A program made the translations under genes and the position numbers. A stretch of 64,000 bases of DNA from Streptomyces sp. CB02400 (lineage in GTDB: Bacteria > Actinomycetota > Actinomycetes > Streptomycetales > Streptomycetaceae). The notes below the pieces were generated by a model. It saw only the letters and a program-made list of their open reading frames with translations. It had not been told where the DNA came from and made no database searches. This document shows, piece by piece, positions 9,097 through 17,255 of the stretch (its first letter is position 1; every line of letters starts with the position of its first letter). The stretch lies in contig NZ_LIWB01000002.1 of the NCBI RefSeq assembly GCF_001905725.1, positions 481,607 to 545,606 of the forward strand. Reading direction: 5' to 3'.

Positions 9097-10164
9097 GTGA
9101 AGGCTCTCGTCCTTTCCGGGGGAGCGGGGACCCGCCTCCGTCCGATCACCCACACCTCCGCCAAGCAACTCGTACCGGTCGCCAACAAGCCCGTGCTCTT
9201 CTACGGCCTGGAGGCGATCGCCGACGCCGGGATCACCGAGGTCGGGATCATCGTCGGCGACACCGCGGACGAGATCCGTGAGGCGGTGGGGGACGGATCC
9301 CGGTTCGGCACCGAGGTCACCTACATCCCGCAGGAAGCGCCCCTGGGACTCGCGCACGCCGTGCTCATCGCCCAGGACTTCCTCGGCGACGACGACTTCG
9401 TGATGTACCTCGGCGACAACTTCATCGTCGGCGGCATCACCGGCCTGGTGGAGGAGTTCCGCACCGAACGGCCCGACGCGCAGATCCTGCTGACCAAGGT
9501 CCCCAACCCCACCTCCTTCGGTGTCGCCGAACTCGGCGCCGACGGCCGCGTGGTGGGCCTGGAGGAGAAGCCGAAGCAGCCGAAGAGCGATCTGGCCCTC
9601 GTCGGCGTCTACCTGTTCACCCCGGCCATCCACGAGGCCGTCCGCTCCATCGAGCCGTCCTGGCGCGGCGAACTGGAGATCACGCATGCCATCCAGTGGC
9701 TGATCGACCAGAAGCGGGACGTCCGCTCCACCACGATCTCCGGCTACTGGAAGGACACCGGCAACGTCACCGACATGCTGGAGGTCAACCGGTCCGTCCT
9801 GGAGACCCTGGAGCCCCACCACGCGGGCACGGTGGACGAGGCCAGTGAGATCATCGGCCGGGTGCGCATCGAGGAAGGCGCCCGGGTCAGCGGCAGCCGG
9901 ATCGTCGGGCCCGCGGTCATCGGCGCCGGTACGGTGGTCAACGACGCGTACATCGGCCCCTTCACCTCGGTGTCCGAGGGCTGCCGGATCGAGGACAGCG
10001 AAATCGAGTACTCCATCGTCCTGCGGGGTGCGTCCGTGACCGGCGTGCGCCGGGTGGAGGCCTCCCTCATCGGGCGCGACGTCGAGGTCACGCCCGCTCC
10101 CCGTAACCCCAAGGCCCACCGGCTCGTGCTCGGTGATCACAGCAAGGTGCAGATCTCCTCATGA
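9097..10164 (+). CDS. rmlA: Glucose-1-phosphate thymidylyltransferase, long form
   Basis: Makes dTDP-glucose from glucose-1-phosphate and dTTP, the first step of dTDP-rhamnose synthesis in the cytoplasm. The N-terminal nucleotidyltransferase motif LSGGAGTRLRPIT begins at residue 6, followed by KQLVPVANKP and YLGDN. The protein has 355 residues rather than the ~290 of short RmlA. The extra C-terminal ~110 residues show hexapeptide-like turns (IVGPAVIGAGTVV, YIGPFTSV), as in the StrD-type long enzymes of streptomycetes. It starts at GTG and its stop overlaps the rmlB start by 4 nt, indicating translational coupling. First gene of rmlA-rmlB-rmlD-GT-rmlC. Confidence 0.92.
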   Translation: MKALVLSGGAGTRLRPITHTSAKQLVPVANKPVLFYGLEAIADAGITEVGIIVGDTADEIREAVGDGSRFGTEVTYIPQEAPLGLAHAVLIAQDFLGDDDFVMYLGDNFIVGGITGLVEEFRTERPDAQILLTKVPNPTSFGVAELGADGRVVGLEEKPKQPKSDLALVGVYLFTPAIHEAVRSIEPSWRGELEITHAIQWLIDQKRDVRSTTISGYWKDTGNVTDMLEVNRSVLETLEPHHAGTVDEASEIIGRVRIEEGARVSGSRIVGPAVIGAGTVVNDAYIGPFTSVSEGCRIEDSEIEYSIVLRGASVTGVRRVEASLIGRDVEVTPAPRNPKAHRLVLGDHSKVQISS

Positions 10165-11150
10165 CTACCAGGATCCTGGTGACCGGCGGTGCCGGCTTCA
10201 TCGGCTCGCACTACGTCCGTACGCTGCTCGGCCCCCAGGGCCCCGGTGACGTCGCGGTCACCGTCCTGGACAAGCTGACGTACGCGGGCAACCCGGCCAA
10301 CCTCGACGAGGTGCGCGAGCACCCCGGGTTCGCCTTCGTGCAGGGCGACATCTGCGACCCGGAGCTGGTCGGCAAGCTGATGGCCGAGCACGACCAGGTG
10401 GTGCACTTCGCCGCCGAGTCCCACGTCGACCGGTCCATCGACGGCGGCGCGGAGTTCGTCCGTACGAACGTGGTCGGCACCCACACGCTCGTCGACGCCG
10501 CGCACCGGGCCGGCGTCAAGACCTTCGTGCACATCTCCACCGACGAGGTCTACGGCTCGATCGACGAGGGCTCCTGGCCCGAGACCCACCCGCTGGAGCC
10601 CAACTCGCCCTACTCCTCGGCGAAGGCGTCCAGCGACCTGATCGCGCTGTCCTACCACCGCACCCACGGCCTGGACGTCCGCGTCACCCGCTGCTCCAAC
10701 AACTACGGGCACCACCACTTCCCCGAGAAGGTCATCCCCCTCTTCGTCACCAACCTCCTCGACGGCAAGAAGGTCCCGCTGTACGGCGACGGCGGCAACG
10801 TCCGCGACTGGCTGCACATCGACGACCACGTCCAGGGCATCGAGCTGGTCCGCACCAAGGGCCGCGCGGGCGAGATCTACAACATCGGCGGCGGCACCGA
10901 GCTCTCCAACAAGGAGCTCACCGGGCTGCTCCTGAAGGCGTGCGGCGCCGACTGGGAGACCAGCGTCGAGTACGTCCAGGACCGCAAGGGCCACGACCGC
11001 CGCTACTCCGTCGACTGCACGAAGATCCGCGAGGAACTGGGCTACGAGCCCCGCAAGAGCTTCGAGCAGGGCCTCGCCGAAACCGTCCAGTGGTACCGCG
11101 ACAACCGCACCTGGTGGGAGCCGCTGAAGGAGCGCGCGGCGCTGAGCTGA
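10161..11150 (+). CDS. rmlB: dTDP-glucose 4,6-dehydratase
   Basis: Converts dTDP-glucose to dTDP-4-keto-6-deoxyglucose with bound NAD. An extended SDR protein of 329 residues, the usual length. It has a Rossmann motif VTGGAGFIGSHYV at residue 7, the HFAAESHVDRS motif, an STDEVYG segment with the catalytic Thr-Asp-Glu, and YSSAKASSD as YxxxK. The start ATG overlaps the rmlA stop (ATGA). A hairpin follows the gene, and rmlD starts 115 bp downstream. Confidence 0.94.
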   Translation: MTTRILVTGGAGFIGSHYVRTLLGPQGPGDVAVTVLDKLTYAGNPANLDEVREHPGFAFVQGDICDPELVGKLMAEHDQVVHFAAESHVDRSIDGGAEFVRTNVVGTHTLVDAAHRAGVKTFVHISTDEVYGSIDEGSWPETHPLEPNSPYSSAKASSDLIALSYHRTHGLDVRVTRCSNNYGHHHFPEKVIPLFVTNLLDGKKVPLYGDGGNVRDWLHIDDHVQGIELVRTKGRAGEIYNIGGGTELSNKELTGLLLKACGADWETSVEYVQDRKGHDRRYSVDCTKIREELGYEPRKSFEQGLAETVQWYRDNRTWWEPLKERAALS

Positions 11151-11168
11151 CGCGTCACCCGTCTCGCG

Positions 11169-11193
11169 CGGGCCCGGGAACGTCCCGGGCCCG
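11169..11193 (+). terminator. GC hairpin inside the rml operon
   Basis: 11169-11179 pairs perfectly with 11183-11193 (11 bp, 3-nt loop) in the 115-bp gap between rmlB and rmlD. Without a T-tract it may be a partial terminator or an mRNA-stability stem that sets the ratio of upstream to downstream genes. Confidence 0.55.
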
Positions 11194-11265
11194 TTCAGGC
11201 ATTTCCCGCGCGCCCCGGATCCCGCCCGGGGCCCGCGCCATTCGGCACGGAGGACAGGAAGAGGG

Positions 11266-12189
11266 ATGAACCCGACAGAGGAACAGGGGAACACGCCGAC
11301 CGGCTGGCTGGTCGCCGGGGCGGGCGGGATGCTCGGCCAGGACGTGCTGGCCCGGCTGGCCGCGGCGGGGGAGCAGGCCACCGCCCTGGACCGGGCGGCG
11401 CTGGACCTCACGGACGCCGGCGCCGTGCGGCGGGCGCTCGAACACCACCGGCCGGCCGTGGTCGTCAACTGCGCCGCCTGGACCGCCGTGGACGACGCCG
11501 AGACCCGTGAGGCCGAGGCGCTCGCGATCAACGGCGACGGCCCGGCCCACCTCGCCGCCGCCTGCGCCCGCACCGGCGCCGTCCTGCTCCACGTCTCCAC
11601 CGACTACGTCTTCGCGGGCGACGCCACGACGCCGTACGCCGAGGACGCCCCCACCGCCCCGCGCAGCGCCTACGGCCGCACCAAGCTGGCCGGCGAGCAG
11701 GCCGTCCTGAAGAACCTCCCCGACAGCGGCTACGTCGTGCGCACCGCCTGGCTGTACGGAGCGGGCGGAGGCAATTTCGTCCGTACGATGATCAAGCTGG
11801 AAGGTCTCAAGGACACCCTCGACGTCGTCGACGACCAGCGCGGCCAGCCCACCTGGAGCGCCGACCTGGCCGGCCTGCTGGTCGAGCTGGGGCGCGGCGC
11901 CCTGGCCGGCACCGCCCCGGCGGGCGTCTACCACGGCACCAGCTCCGGCGAGACCACCTGGTACGGCTTCACCCGCGAGATCTTCCGCCTGCTCGGCACC
12001 GACCCGGACCGGGTCCGCCCCACCACCAGCGAGGCGTTCGTCCGCCCCGCCCCCCGCCCGGCCTACAGCGTGCTCGGCCACGAGCGCTTCGCCGCGGCCG
12101 GCATCGAGCCGCTGCGCGACTGGCGCGCGGCCCTCACCGAGGCGTTCCCGGAGATCCACCGGGTCCACGAGAAGGAGAACCCGGCGTGA
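11266..12189 (+). CDS. rmlD: dTDP-4-dehydrorhamnose reductase
   Basis: NAD(P)H-dependent last step giving dTDP-L-rhamnose. 307 residues with GAGGMLGQDVL near residue 17, the CAAWTAVDDAE segment, HVSTDYVFAG, and YGRTKLAGE carrying the catalytic Tyr and Lys. Length and motifs are ordinary for RmlD. GGAGG lies shortly before the ATG. The stop overlaps the start of the following glycosyltransferase by 4 nt (GTGA), so the two are probably translated together. rmlC is at the end of the operon rather than before rmlD. Confidence 0.92.
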   Translation: MNPTEEQGNTPTGWLVAGAGGMLGQDVLARLAAAGEQATALDRAALDLTDAGAVRRALEHHRPAVVVNCAAWTAVDDAETREAEALAINGDGPAHLAAACARTGAVLLHVSTDYVFAGDATTPYAEDAPTAPRSAYGRTKLAGEQAVLKNLPDSGYVVRTAWLYGAGGGNFVRTMIKLEGLKDTLDVVDDQRGQPTWSADLAGLLVELGRGALAGTAPAGVYHGTSSGETTWYGFTREIFRLLGTDPDRVRPTTSEAFVRPAPRPAYSVLGHERFAAAGIEPLRDWRAALTEAFPEIHRVHEKENPA

Positions 12190-14183
12190 CAGTCAAGGTC
12201 AGCGTCGTCATCGCGGTCTACAACCCGGGCAAGTACGTCGAGGACTGCATCAACGGTCTGCTCCGGCAGAGCCTCACCCCCGACGAGTTCGAGGTCTTCT
12301 TCGTCGACGACGGCTCCACCGACGAGACCCCCGCCCGGCTGGACCAGCTCGCGGCCGAGCACCCCCACTTCCACGTCGTCCACCAGGAGTCCTCCGGCTG
12401 GTCCGGAAAGCCCCGCAACACCGGCATCGACGCCGCCCGCGGCGAGTACGTCATGTTCGTCGACCACGACGACTGGCTCGGCGACGAGGCCCTCGAGCGG
12501 ATGTACGACTACGGCAAGGCGAACGAGGCCGACGTGGTCGTGGGCAAGATGGCGGGCATCGGCCGCCCGGTCCCGCAGGAGCTGTTCCGGGTCAACCGGC
12601 CGCGCGCGACGGTGGAGAACGCGCCGCTGATCGACAGCCTCACCCCGCACAAGATGTTCCGGCGGGAGTTCCTCCAGCAGCACGGCATGCGCTTCAAGGA
12701 GGGCCGCCGCCGGCTGGAGGACCACGTCTTCGTCGTCGAGGCGTACCTGCGGGCGAAGAGCGTCGCCGTCCTGGGCGACTACCTGTGCTACTACCACATC
12801 ACCCGCGACGACGGCTCCAACGCCGGCTTCCAGCGCTTCGACCCGGTCGGCTACTTCAAGAACCTCCGCGAGGCCCTCGACGTGGTCGAGGAGCTCACCG
12901 AGCCCGGCCCGCTGCGCGACAAGCTGTTCAGCCGCTGGCTGCGCAACGAGATGGTCGAGCGGCTGCGCGGCAGCCGGCTGCTCAAGCTCCCCGAGGACTA
13001 CGCCGAGGAGCTGTACCGCGAGATCCGCGGGGTGGTCACCGAGCGCTTCGGGCCGGGCGTGTTCAAGCGGGTCGCCCCCACCCAGCGGGTGGTGGCCGGA
13101 CTGATCGCCGCCGACCTCTACGAGGACGTCCGCGCCCTCGCCCGCTGGGAGGCCGGGATCAAGCCCACCGGCACCCTGGACTCCCTGGCCTGGGAGGACG
13201 GCGTCCTGAACGTCGGCTTCACCTCCGAGTACCAGGTCGACGGCGAGCCGATGACCTTCCGCCGGGAGGGCGGGCGCGACCTGCTCGGCCTGCCGCTCTC
13301 CGAGAAGGCGCTCGCGGCGCTGGCCGGCCAGGACATCTCCCTGGCCGCCCCGGTCGACAAGAGCGACGTGGACCTGGTGGTCCGCCACCGCGAGACCGCC
13401 ACGCAGTACTACCTCCCGGTCGAGTGCGAACTGCACCGCCTGGACGCGGGGGACGGCTCCTTCCGGCAGCGGATCACCACGCGCGCCGTCCTCGACCCGG
13501 AGACGGCGGCCGCGGGCAAGCCCCTGGACAAGGGCCTCTGGGACCTGCACCTGCGCATCAAGTCCTGCGGCTGGAGCAAGGAGACCCGGCTCGGCGCGGT
13601 GCGCGGCGAGGACGTGGACGCCGGGCGGCTGGCCGCGCTCACCGGTGAGCCGAGGCGGCTGGTGCTGCCGTACTGGACCGACGGGCCGGGCAACCTCTCC
13701 CTCGACGTCGACCAGCACACGAACAAGCTGGAGCGCGAGGCGGTGGCCCTGATGGACCCGGCCCGGGCCGTGGTCGAGGGCTCCGTCGTGCGGCTCCCGC
13801 TGGCGCTGCACGGCACGGCGGACGCCGGGGACCCGGTGCGGCTCCGCTTCGAGCGCAAGAACGTGGGCAAGTACCCGGCCGACGCCGTGACCGACGGCCG
13901 TACCGTGACCGCCACGCTGCCGCTGGAGCAGCTCACCGGGAAGCGCTGGGCCGTCCGGATCGGCGTGCCGTCGGCCGGCCGCGGCGAGGCGAAGTGGACC
14001 CGCCTTCCGGTCGACGTGGTGGTCGCCGCCGACGGCACCGCCCGGGTGATCGACCGGCACACCCCGCCGGCCGGGTCCGCCGGGAAGAAGACCCCGAAGA
14101 AGCCCGCCCAGTCCCGCCCGCTGTGGCGCCGGGCCGCCGGCCGGGTCAAGCGCGCACTGACGAACGAGCAGAAGAAGAGCTGA
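12186..14183 (+). CDS. GT2 glycosyltransferase with C-terminal domain, TarS/TarP-like
   Basis: 665 residues. The N-terminal GT2 catalytic domain (~1-230) has VSVVIAVYNPGKYVEDCI, the nucleotide-binding VDDGSTDETP (~residue 41) and metal-binding FVDHDDW (~96). A helical linker follows, and then ~330 residues of mostly beta-type sequence. This resembles the arrangement of staphylococcal TarS and TarP, which add GlcNAc to poly(ribitol phosphate) and use C-terminal domains to form trimers. The last ~50 residues are Lys/Pro-rich. Flanked by rmlD (4-nt overlap) and rmlC, it most likely transfers rhamnose, or another sugar, to a wall polymer. The acceptor is inferred. A shorter relative lies at 26129. 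Confidence 0.82.
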   Translation: MTVKVSVVIAVYNPGKYVEDCINGLLRQSLTPDEFEVFFVDDGSTDETPARLDQLAAEHPHFHVVHQESSGWSGKPRNTGIDAARGEYVMFVDHDDWLGDEALERMYDYGKANEADVVVGKMAGIGRPVPQELFRVNRPRATVENAPLIDSLTPHKMFRREFLQQHGMRFKEGRRRLEDHVFVVEAYLRAKSVAVLGDYLCYYHITRDDGSNAGFQRFDPVGYFKNLREALDVVEELTEPGPLRDKLFSRWLRNEMVERLRGSRLLKLPEDYAEELYREIRGVVTERFGPGVFKRVAPTQRVVAGLIAADLYEDVRALARWEAGIKPTGTLDSLAWEDGVLNVGFTSEYQVDGEPMTFRREGGRDLLGLPLSEKALAALAGQDISLAAPVDKSDVDLVVRHRETATQYYLPVECELHRLDAGDGSFRQRITTRAVLDPETAAAGKPLDKGLWDLHLRIKSCGWSKETRLGAVRGEDVDAGRLAALTGEPRRLVLPYWTDGPGNLSLDVDQHTNKLEREAVALMDPARAVVEGSVVRLPLALHGTADAGDPVRLRFERKNVGKYPADAVTDGRTVTATLPLEQLTGKRWAVRIGVPSAGRGEAKWTRLPVDVVVAADGTARVIDRHTPPAGSAGKKTPKKPAQSRPLWRRAAGRVKRALTNEQKKS

Positions 14184-14194
14184 GGACACCTTCG

Positions 14195-14788
14195 ATGCGA
14201 CCCCTTTCCCTCTCCGGTGCCTGGGTGCACGAGCCGAAGATCTTCCCCGACGGCCGGGGCAGCTTCCACGAGTGGTTCAAGGCCCCGGTCTTCACCGAGG
14301 CGGCGGGCCACCCGCTCACGCTCGCCCAGGCCAACATGTCCGTCTCCAGCCGGGGCACCCTGCGCGGCATCCACTTCGCCGACGTGCCGCCCGGCCAGGC
14401 CAAGTACGTCAAGTGCGTGCGCGGCGCGGTCCTCGACGTGATCGTGGACATCCGGACCGGCTCGCCCACCTTCGGACAGTGGGAGGCGGTCCGCCTGGAC
14501 GACCGGGACCACCACGCGGTCTACCTCTCCGAGGGCCTCGGCCACGGCTTCATGGCGCTCACCGACGACGCCACCGTGGTCTACCTCTGCTCCGAGGGGT
14601 ACGCCCCCGAGCGGGAGCACGGCATCCACCCCCTCGACCCGGCCATCGGCATCGACTGGCCCGCCGACCTCACTCCGCTCCTGTCCGCCAAGGACGAGCA
14701 GGCCCCCACCCTGGCCGAGGCCCGCGACCAGGGCCTCCTCCCCTCCTACGAGGCGTGCGTGGCCTACCGGGAGGGCCTCGGCCGCTGA
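14195..14788 (+). CDS. rmlC: dTDP-4-dehydrorhamnose 3,5-epimerase
   Basis: Epimerises C3 and C5 of the dTDP-4-keto sugar before RmlD reduces it. 197 residues of cupin fold. Conserved features are RGSFHEWFK near the N-terminus, LRGIHF carrying the catalytic His, GAVLDVIVDIR, and LGHGFMAL. ATG 14195 lies 11 nt after the glycosyltransferase stop, with GAGGA before it; an upstream in-frame extension would be antisense-like Arg-rich sequence and is not credible. Last gene of the operon, ended by a hairpin at 14796. Confidence 0.93.
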   Translation: MRPLSLSGAWVHEPKIFPDGRGSFHEWFKAPVFTEAAGHPLTLAQANMSVSSRGTLRGIHFADVPPGQAKYVKCVRGAVLDVIVDIRTGSPTFGQWEAVRLDDRDHHAVYLSEGLGHGFMALTDDATVVYLCSEGYAPEREHGIHPLDPAIGIDWPADLTPLLSAKDEQAPTLAEARDQGLLPSYEACVAYREGLGR

Positions 14789-14795
14789 ACCGTCC

Positions 14796-14833
14796 GGGTC
14801 GGGCCGGCCTCCCGCGGGGGGCCGGTTTGACCC
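14796..14833 (+). terminator. Terminator of the rhamnose operon
   Basis: An inner stem CCGGCC/GGCCGG (14804-14809 with 14820-14825) lies inside an outer GGGTC/GACCC pair (14796-14800 with 14829-14833), with TTT after the inner stem. It separates rmlC from rplU. The 14834-15002 interval holds the rplU promoter region (a TTGACC near 14855) and no gene. Confidence 0.7.
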
Positions 14834-15002
14834 GTTCGGCCACGGCCCCGTAACCTTGACCGTCGGCGTGTCCATCGGGGCCGCCACGTCCCCGTAAACC
14901 TCTTCCTTCCGGGTGCTCCGGTGTCCGGGAGAGGTCGTCCGTGTTCTTGGCCGGACGGCTGGCCTGCGGGGATGCCGTTCTTCGAGTGAGAGTGAGATCC
15001 GC

Positions 15003-15323
15003 GTGTACGCCATCGTGCGCAGCGGTGGTCGCCAGCACAAGGTTGCTGTCGGCGACATCGTTGAGGTTGACAAGATTTCCACCGCCAACGTGGGCGACAC
15101 GGTCGAGCTCTCGACCCTGCTCGTCGTCGACGGCGACGCTGTGACCAGCGACCCGTGGGTGCTGGCCGGCATCAAGGTCCAGGCCGAGGTCGTGGACCAC
15201 CACAAGGGCCAGAAGATCGACATTCTGCGCTACAAGAACAAGACCGGCTACCGCCGTCGTCAGGGCCACCGCCAGCAGTACACGGCGATCAAGGTCACTG
15301 AGATCCCCGCGGCTGCGAAGTAA
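15003..15323 (+). CDS. rplU: 50S ribosomal protein L21
   Basis: 106 residues, the normal L21 length. It begins [19 protein letters not shown] after a GTG start and ends with the 23S-binding segment [20 protein letters not shown]21 binds 23S rRNA domain VI in the large subunit. The upstream in-frame extension to 14913 is rejected because L21 homologues begin at this Met/Val and a purine-rich GAGTGAGAGTGAG precedes it. It is followed 14 nt later by rpmA, the universal rplU-rpmA pair. Confidence 0.96.
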   Translation: MYAIVRSGGRQHKVAVGDIVEVDKISTANVGDTVELSTLLVVDGDAVTSDPWVLAGIKVQAEVVDHHKGQKIDILRYKNKTGYRRRQGHRQQYTAIKVTEIPAAAK

Positions 15324-15337
15324 GGGACTGAGGAGAC

Positions 15338-15592
15338 ATGGCACACAAGAAGGGCGCATCGTCCACCCGGAACGGTCGCGACTCGAACGCCCAGCGGCTC
15401 GGCGTGAAGCGCTTCGGCGGTCAGGCCGTCAACGCGGGTGAGATCCTGGTCCGCCAGCGCGGCACCCACTTCCACCCGGGCGCCGGCGTCGGCCGTGGCG
15501 GCGACGACACGCTGTTCGCCCTGCAGGCCGGTGCGGTGCAGTTCGGCACCCACCGTGGCCGCAAGGTCGTGAACATCGTTCCGGTCGCCTGA
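15338..15592 (+). CDS. rpmA: 50S ribosomal protein L27
   Basis: 84 residues beginning [20 protein letters not shown]. The N-terminus reaches the peptidyl-transferase centre in other bacteria. GAGGAG lies 6 nt before ATG. No N-terminal cleavable extension of the Firmicutes type is present. It is followed by an attenuator-like hairpin and then obg. Confidence 0.97.
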   Translation: MAHKKGASSTRNGRDSNAQRLGVKRFGGQAVNAGEILVRQRGTHFHPGAGVGRGGDDTLFALQAGAVQFGTHRGRKVVNIVPVA

Positions 15593-15607
15593 TCGGAAGC
15601 TTTCGCG

Positions 15608-15650
15608 AGGCGGACCTCACTTCCCGGGCGGGAAGGCGGGTCCGCCTTTC
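15608..15650 (+). terminator. Hairpin between rpmA and obg
   Basis: AGGCGGACC (15608-15616) pairs with GGTCCGCCT (15639-15647) and is followed by TTC. It probably reduces readthrough from the ribosomal protein pair into obg. Confidence 0.75.
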
Positions 15651-15698
15651 GCGTGTTAACACAAGAAACCCCTGATACGTCTCTGGAGGCACCCCACC

Positions 15699-17144
15699 AT
15701 GACCACCTTCGTGGACCGCGTCGAGCTGCACGTCGCCGCGGGTAACGGAGGCCACGGCTGTGCCTCCGTCCACCGTGAGAAGTTCAAGCCGCTCGGCGGG
15801 CCCGACGGCGGGAACGGCGGACGCGGCGGCGATGTGATCCTCACCGTCGACCAGTCCGTGACCACCCTCCTCGACTACCACCACTCCCCGCACCGCAAGG
15901 CCACCAACGGCAAGCCCGGCGAGGGCGGCAACCGCAGCGGCAAGGACGGGCAGGACCTGGTCCTCCCCGTGCCGGACGGGACCGTCGTCCTGGACAAGGC
16001 GGGCAACGTGCTCGCGGACCTGGTCGGGCACGGGACGTCGTACGTCGCCTCCCAGGGCGGACGCGGCGGGCTCGGCAACGCCGCACTCGCCTCCGCGCGC
16101 CGCAAGGCGCCCGGGTTCGCGCTGCTCGGTGAGCCGGGGGACCTGCGGGACGTCGTCCTGGAGCTGAAGACCGTCGCCGACGTGGCGCTGGTCGGGTACC
16201 CGAGCGCCGGCAAGTCGTCGCTGATCTCCGTGCTCAGCGCCGCCAAGCCGAAGATCGCCGACTACCCCTTCACCACCCTCGTCCCGAACCTCGGTGTCGT
16301 CACCGCCGGGTCGACCGTCTACACCATCGCCGACGTGCCCGGCCTCATCCCCGGCGCCAGCCAGGGCAAGGGGCTCGGCCTGGAGTTCCTGCGGCACGTC
16401 GAGCGGTGCAGCGTGCTCGTGCACGTGCTGGACACCGCCACGCTGGAGTCCGACCGCGACCCCGTCTCCGACCTCGACATCATCGAGGAGGAGCTGCGGC
16501 AGTACGGCGGTCTCGACGACCGTCCCCGCATCGTCGTCCTCAACAAGATCGACGTCCCCGACGGCAAGGACCTCGCCGAGATGGTGCGCCCCGACCTGGA
16601 GGCGCGCGGCTACCGCGTCTTCGAGGTGTCGGCCGTCGCCCACACGGGGCTGAGGGAGCTGTCGTTCGCGCTCGCCGAGCTGGTGGCCCAGGCGCGGGCG
16701 GCCAGGCCCAAGGAGGAGGCGACCCGGATCGTCATCCGGCCCAAGGCCGTGGACGACGCCGGCTTCACCGTCACCCGCGAGGACGTCGACGGTGAGCTGC
16801 TGTTCCGCGTGCGCGGCGAGAAGCCCGAACGCTGGGTCCGCCAGACCGACTTCAACAACGACGAGGCCGTCGGCTACCTCGCCGACCGGCTCAACCGCCT
16901 CGGTGTCGAGACCGAGTTGATGAAGGCCGGCGCCCGTAACGGTGACGGCGTCGCCATCGGCCCCGAGGAGAACGCGGTCGTCTTCGACTGGGAGCCGACC
17001 GTCACGGCCGGCGCGGAGATGCTCGGCCGGCGCGGCGAGGACCACCGCTTCGAGGCGCCCCGCCCGGCCGCCCAGCGACGCCGCGACAAGCAGGCCGAAC
17101 GGGACGAGTCCGAGCAGGAGTACGACGACTTCGAGCCGTTCTAG
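15699..17144 (+). CDS. obg: Obg/CgtA GTPase
   Basis: Essential GTPase of 50S assembly; in Streptomyces it is also linked to the onset of aerial growth. 481 residues. The Gly-rich Obg fold is residues ~1-158 ([21 protein letters not shown]). The G domain runs ~160-335, with P-loop [11 protein letters not shown]2 [11 protein letters not shown]3 DVPGL, G4 NKID and G5 SAVAHTG. The C-terminal OCT domain is ~360-440, and an acidic/basic tail follows. Length and motifs are complete. It sits after rplU-rpmA as in most bacteria; the usual neighbour proB is displaced 14 kb downstream by inserted genes. Confidence 0.97.
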   Translation: MTTFVDRVELHVAAGNGGHGCASVHREKFKPLGGPDGGNGGRGGDVILTVDQSVTTLLDYHHSPHRKATNGKPGEGGNRSGKDGQDLVLPVPDGTVVLDKAGNVLADLVGHGTSYVASQGGRGGLGNAALASARRKAPGFALLGEPGDLRDVVLELKTVADVALVGYPSAGKSSLISVLSAAKPKIADYPFTTLVPNLGVVTAGSTVYTIADVPGLIPGASQGKGLGLEFLRHVERCSVLVHVLDTATLESDRDPVSDLDIIEEELRQYGGLDDRPRIVVLNKIDVPDGKDLAEMVRPDLEARGYRVFEVSAVAHTGLRELSFALAELVAQARAARPKEEATRIVIRPKAVDDAGFTVTREDVDGELLFRVRGEKPERWVRQTDFNNDEAVGYLADRLNRLGVETELMKAGARNGDGVAIGPEENAVVFDWEPTVTAGAEMLGRRGEDHRFEAPRPAAQRRRDKQAERDESEQEYDDFEPF

Positions 17145-17176
17145 CCGGTGCGGTGACGGCGGGTGAGGTCGTGGTG

Positions 17177-17201
17177 AACACCCGGGCAACCAACGGGTGT
17201 T
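17177..17201 (+). terminator. Weak hairpin after obg
   Basis: AACACCC (17177-17183) pairs with GGGTGTT (17195-17201) 33 bp after the obg stop. The stem is only 7 bp, so confidence is low. Confidence 0.4.
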
Positions 17202-17255
17202 CCGGCCGGTCGTACTGAACGGCAACCCGACCGGTTCTACGACAGGACGCCCGCC

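Noticed and set aside
13994..14194. Earlier start for rmlC
   Set aside because: The added residues overlap the glycosyltransferase end and are Arg-rich shadow sequence; RmlC proteins begin at the chosen Met.
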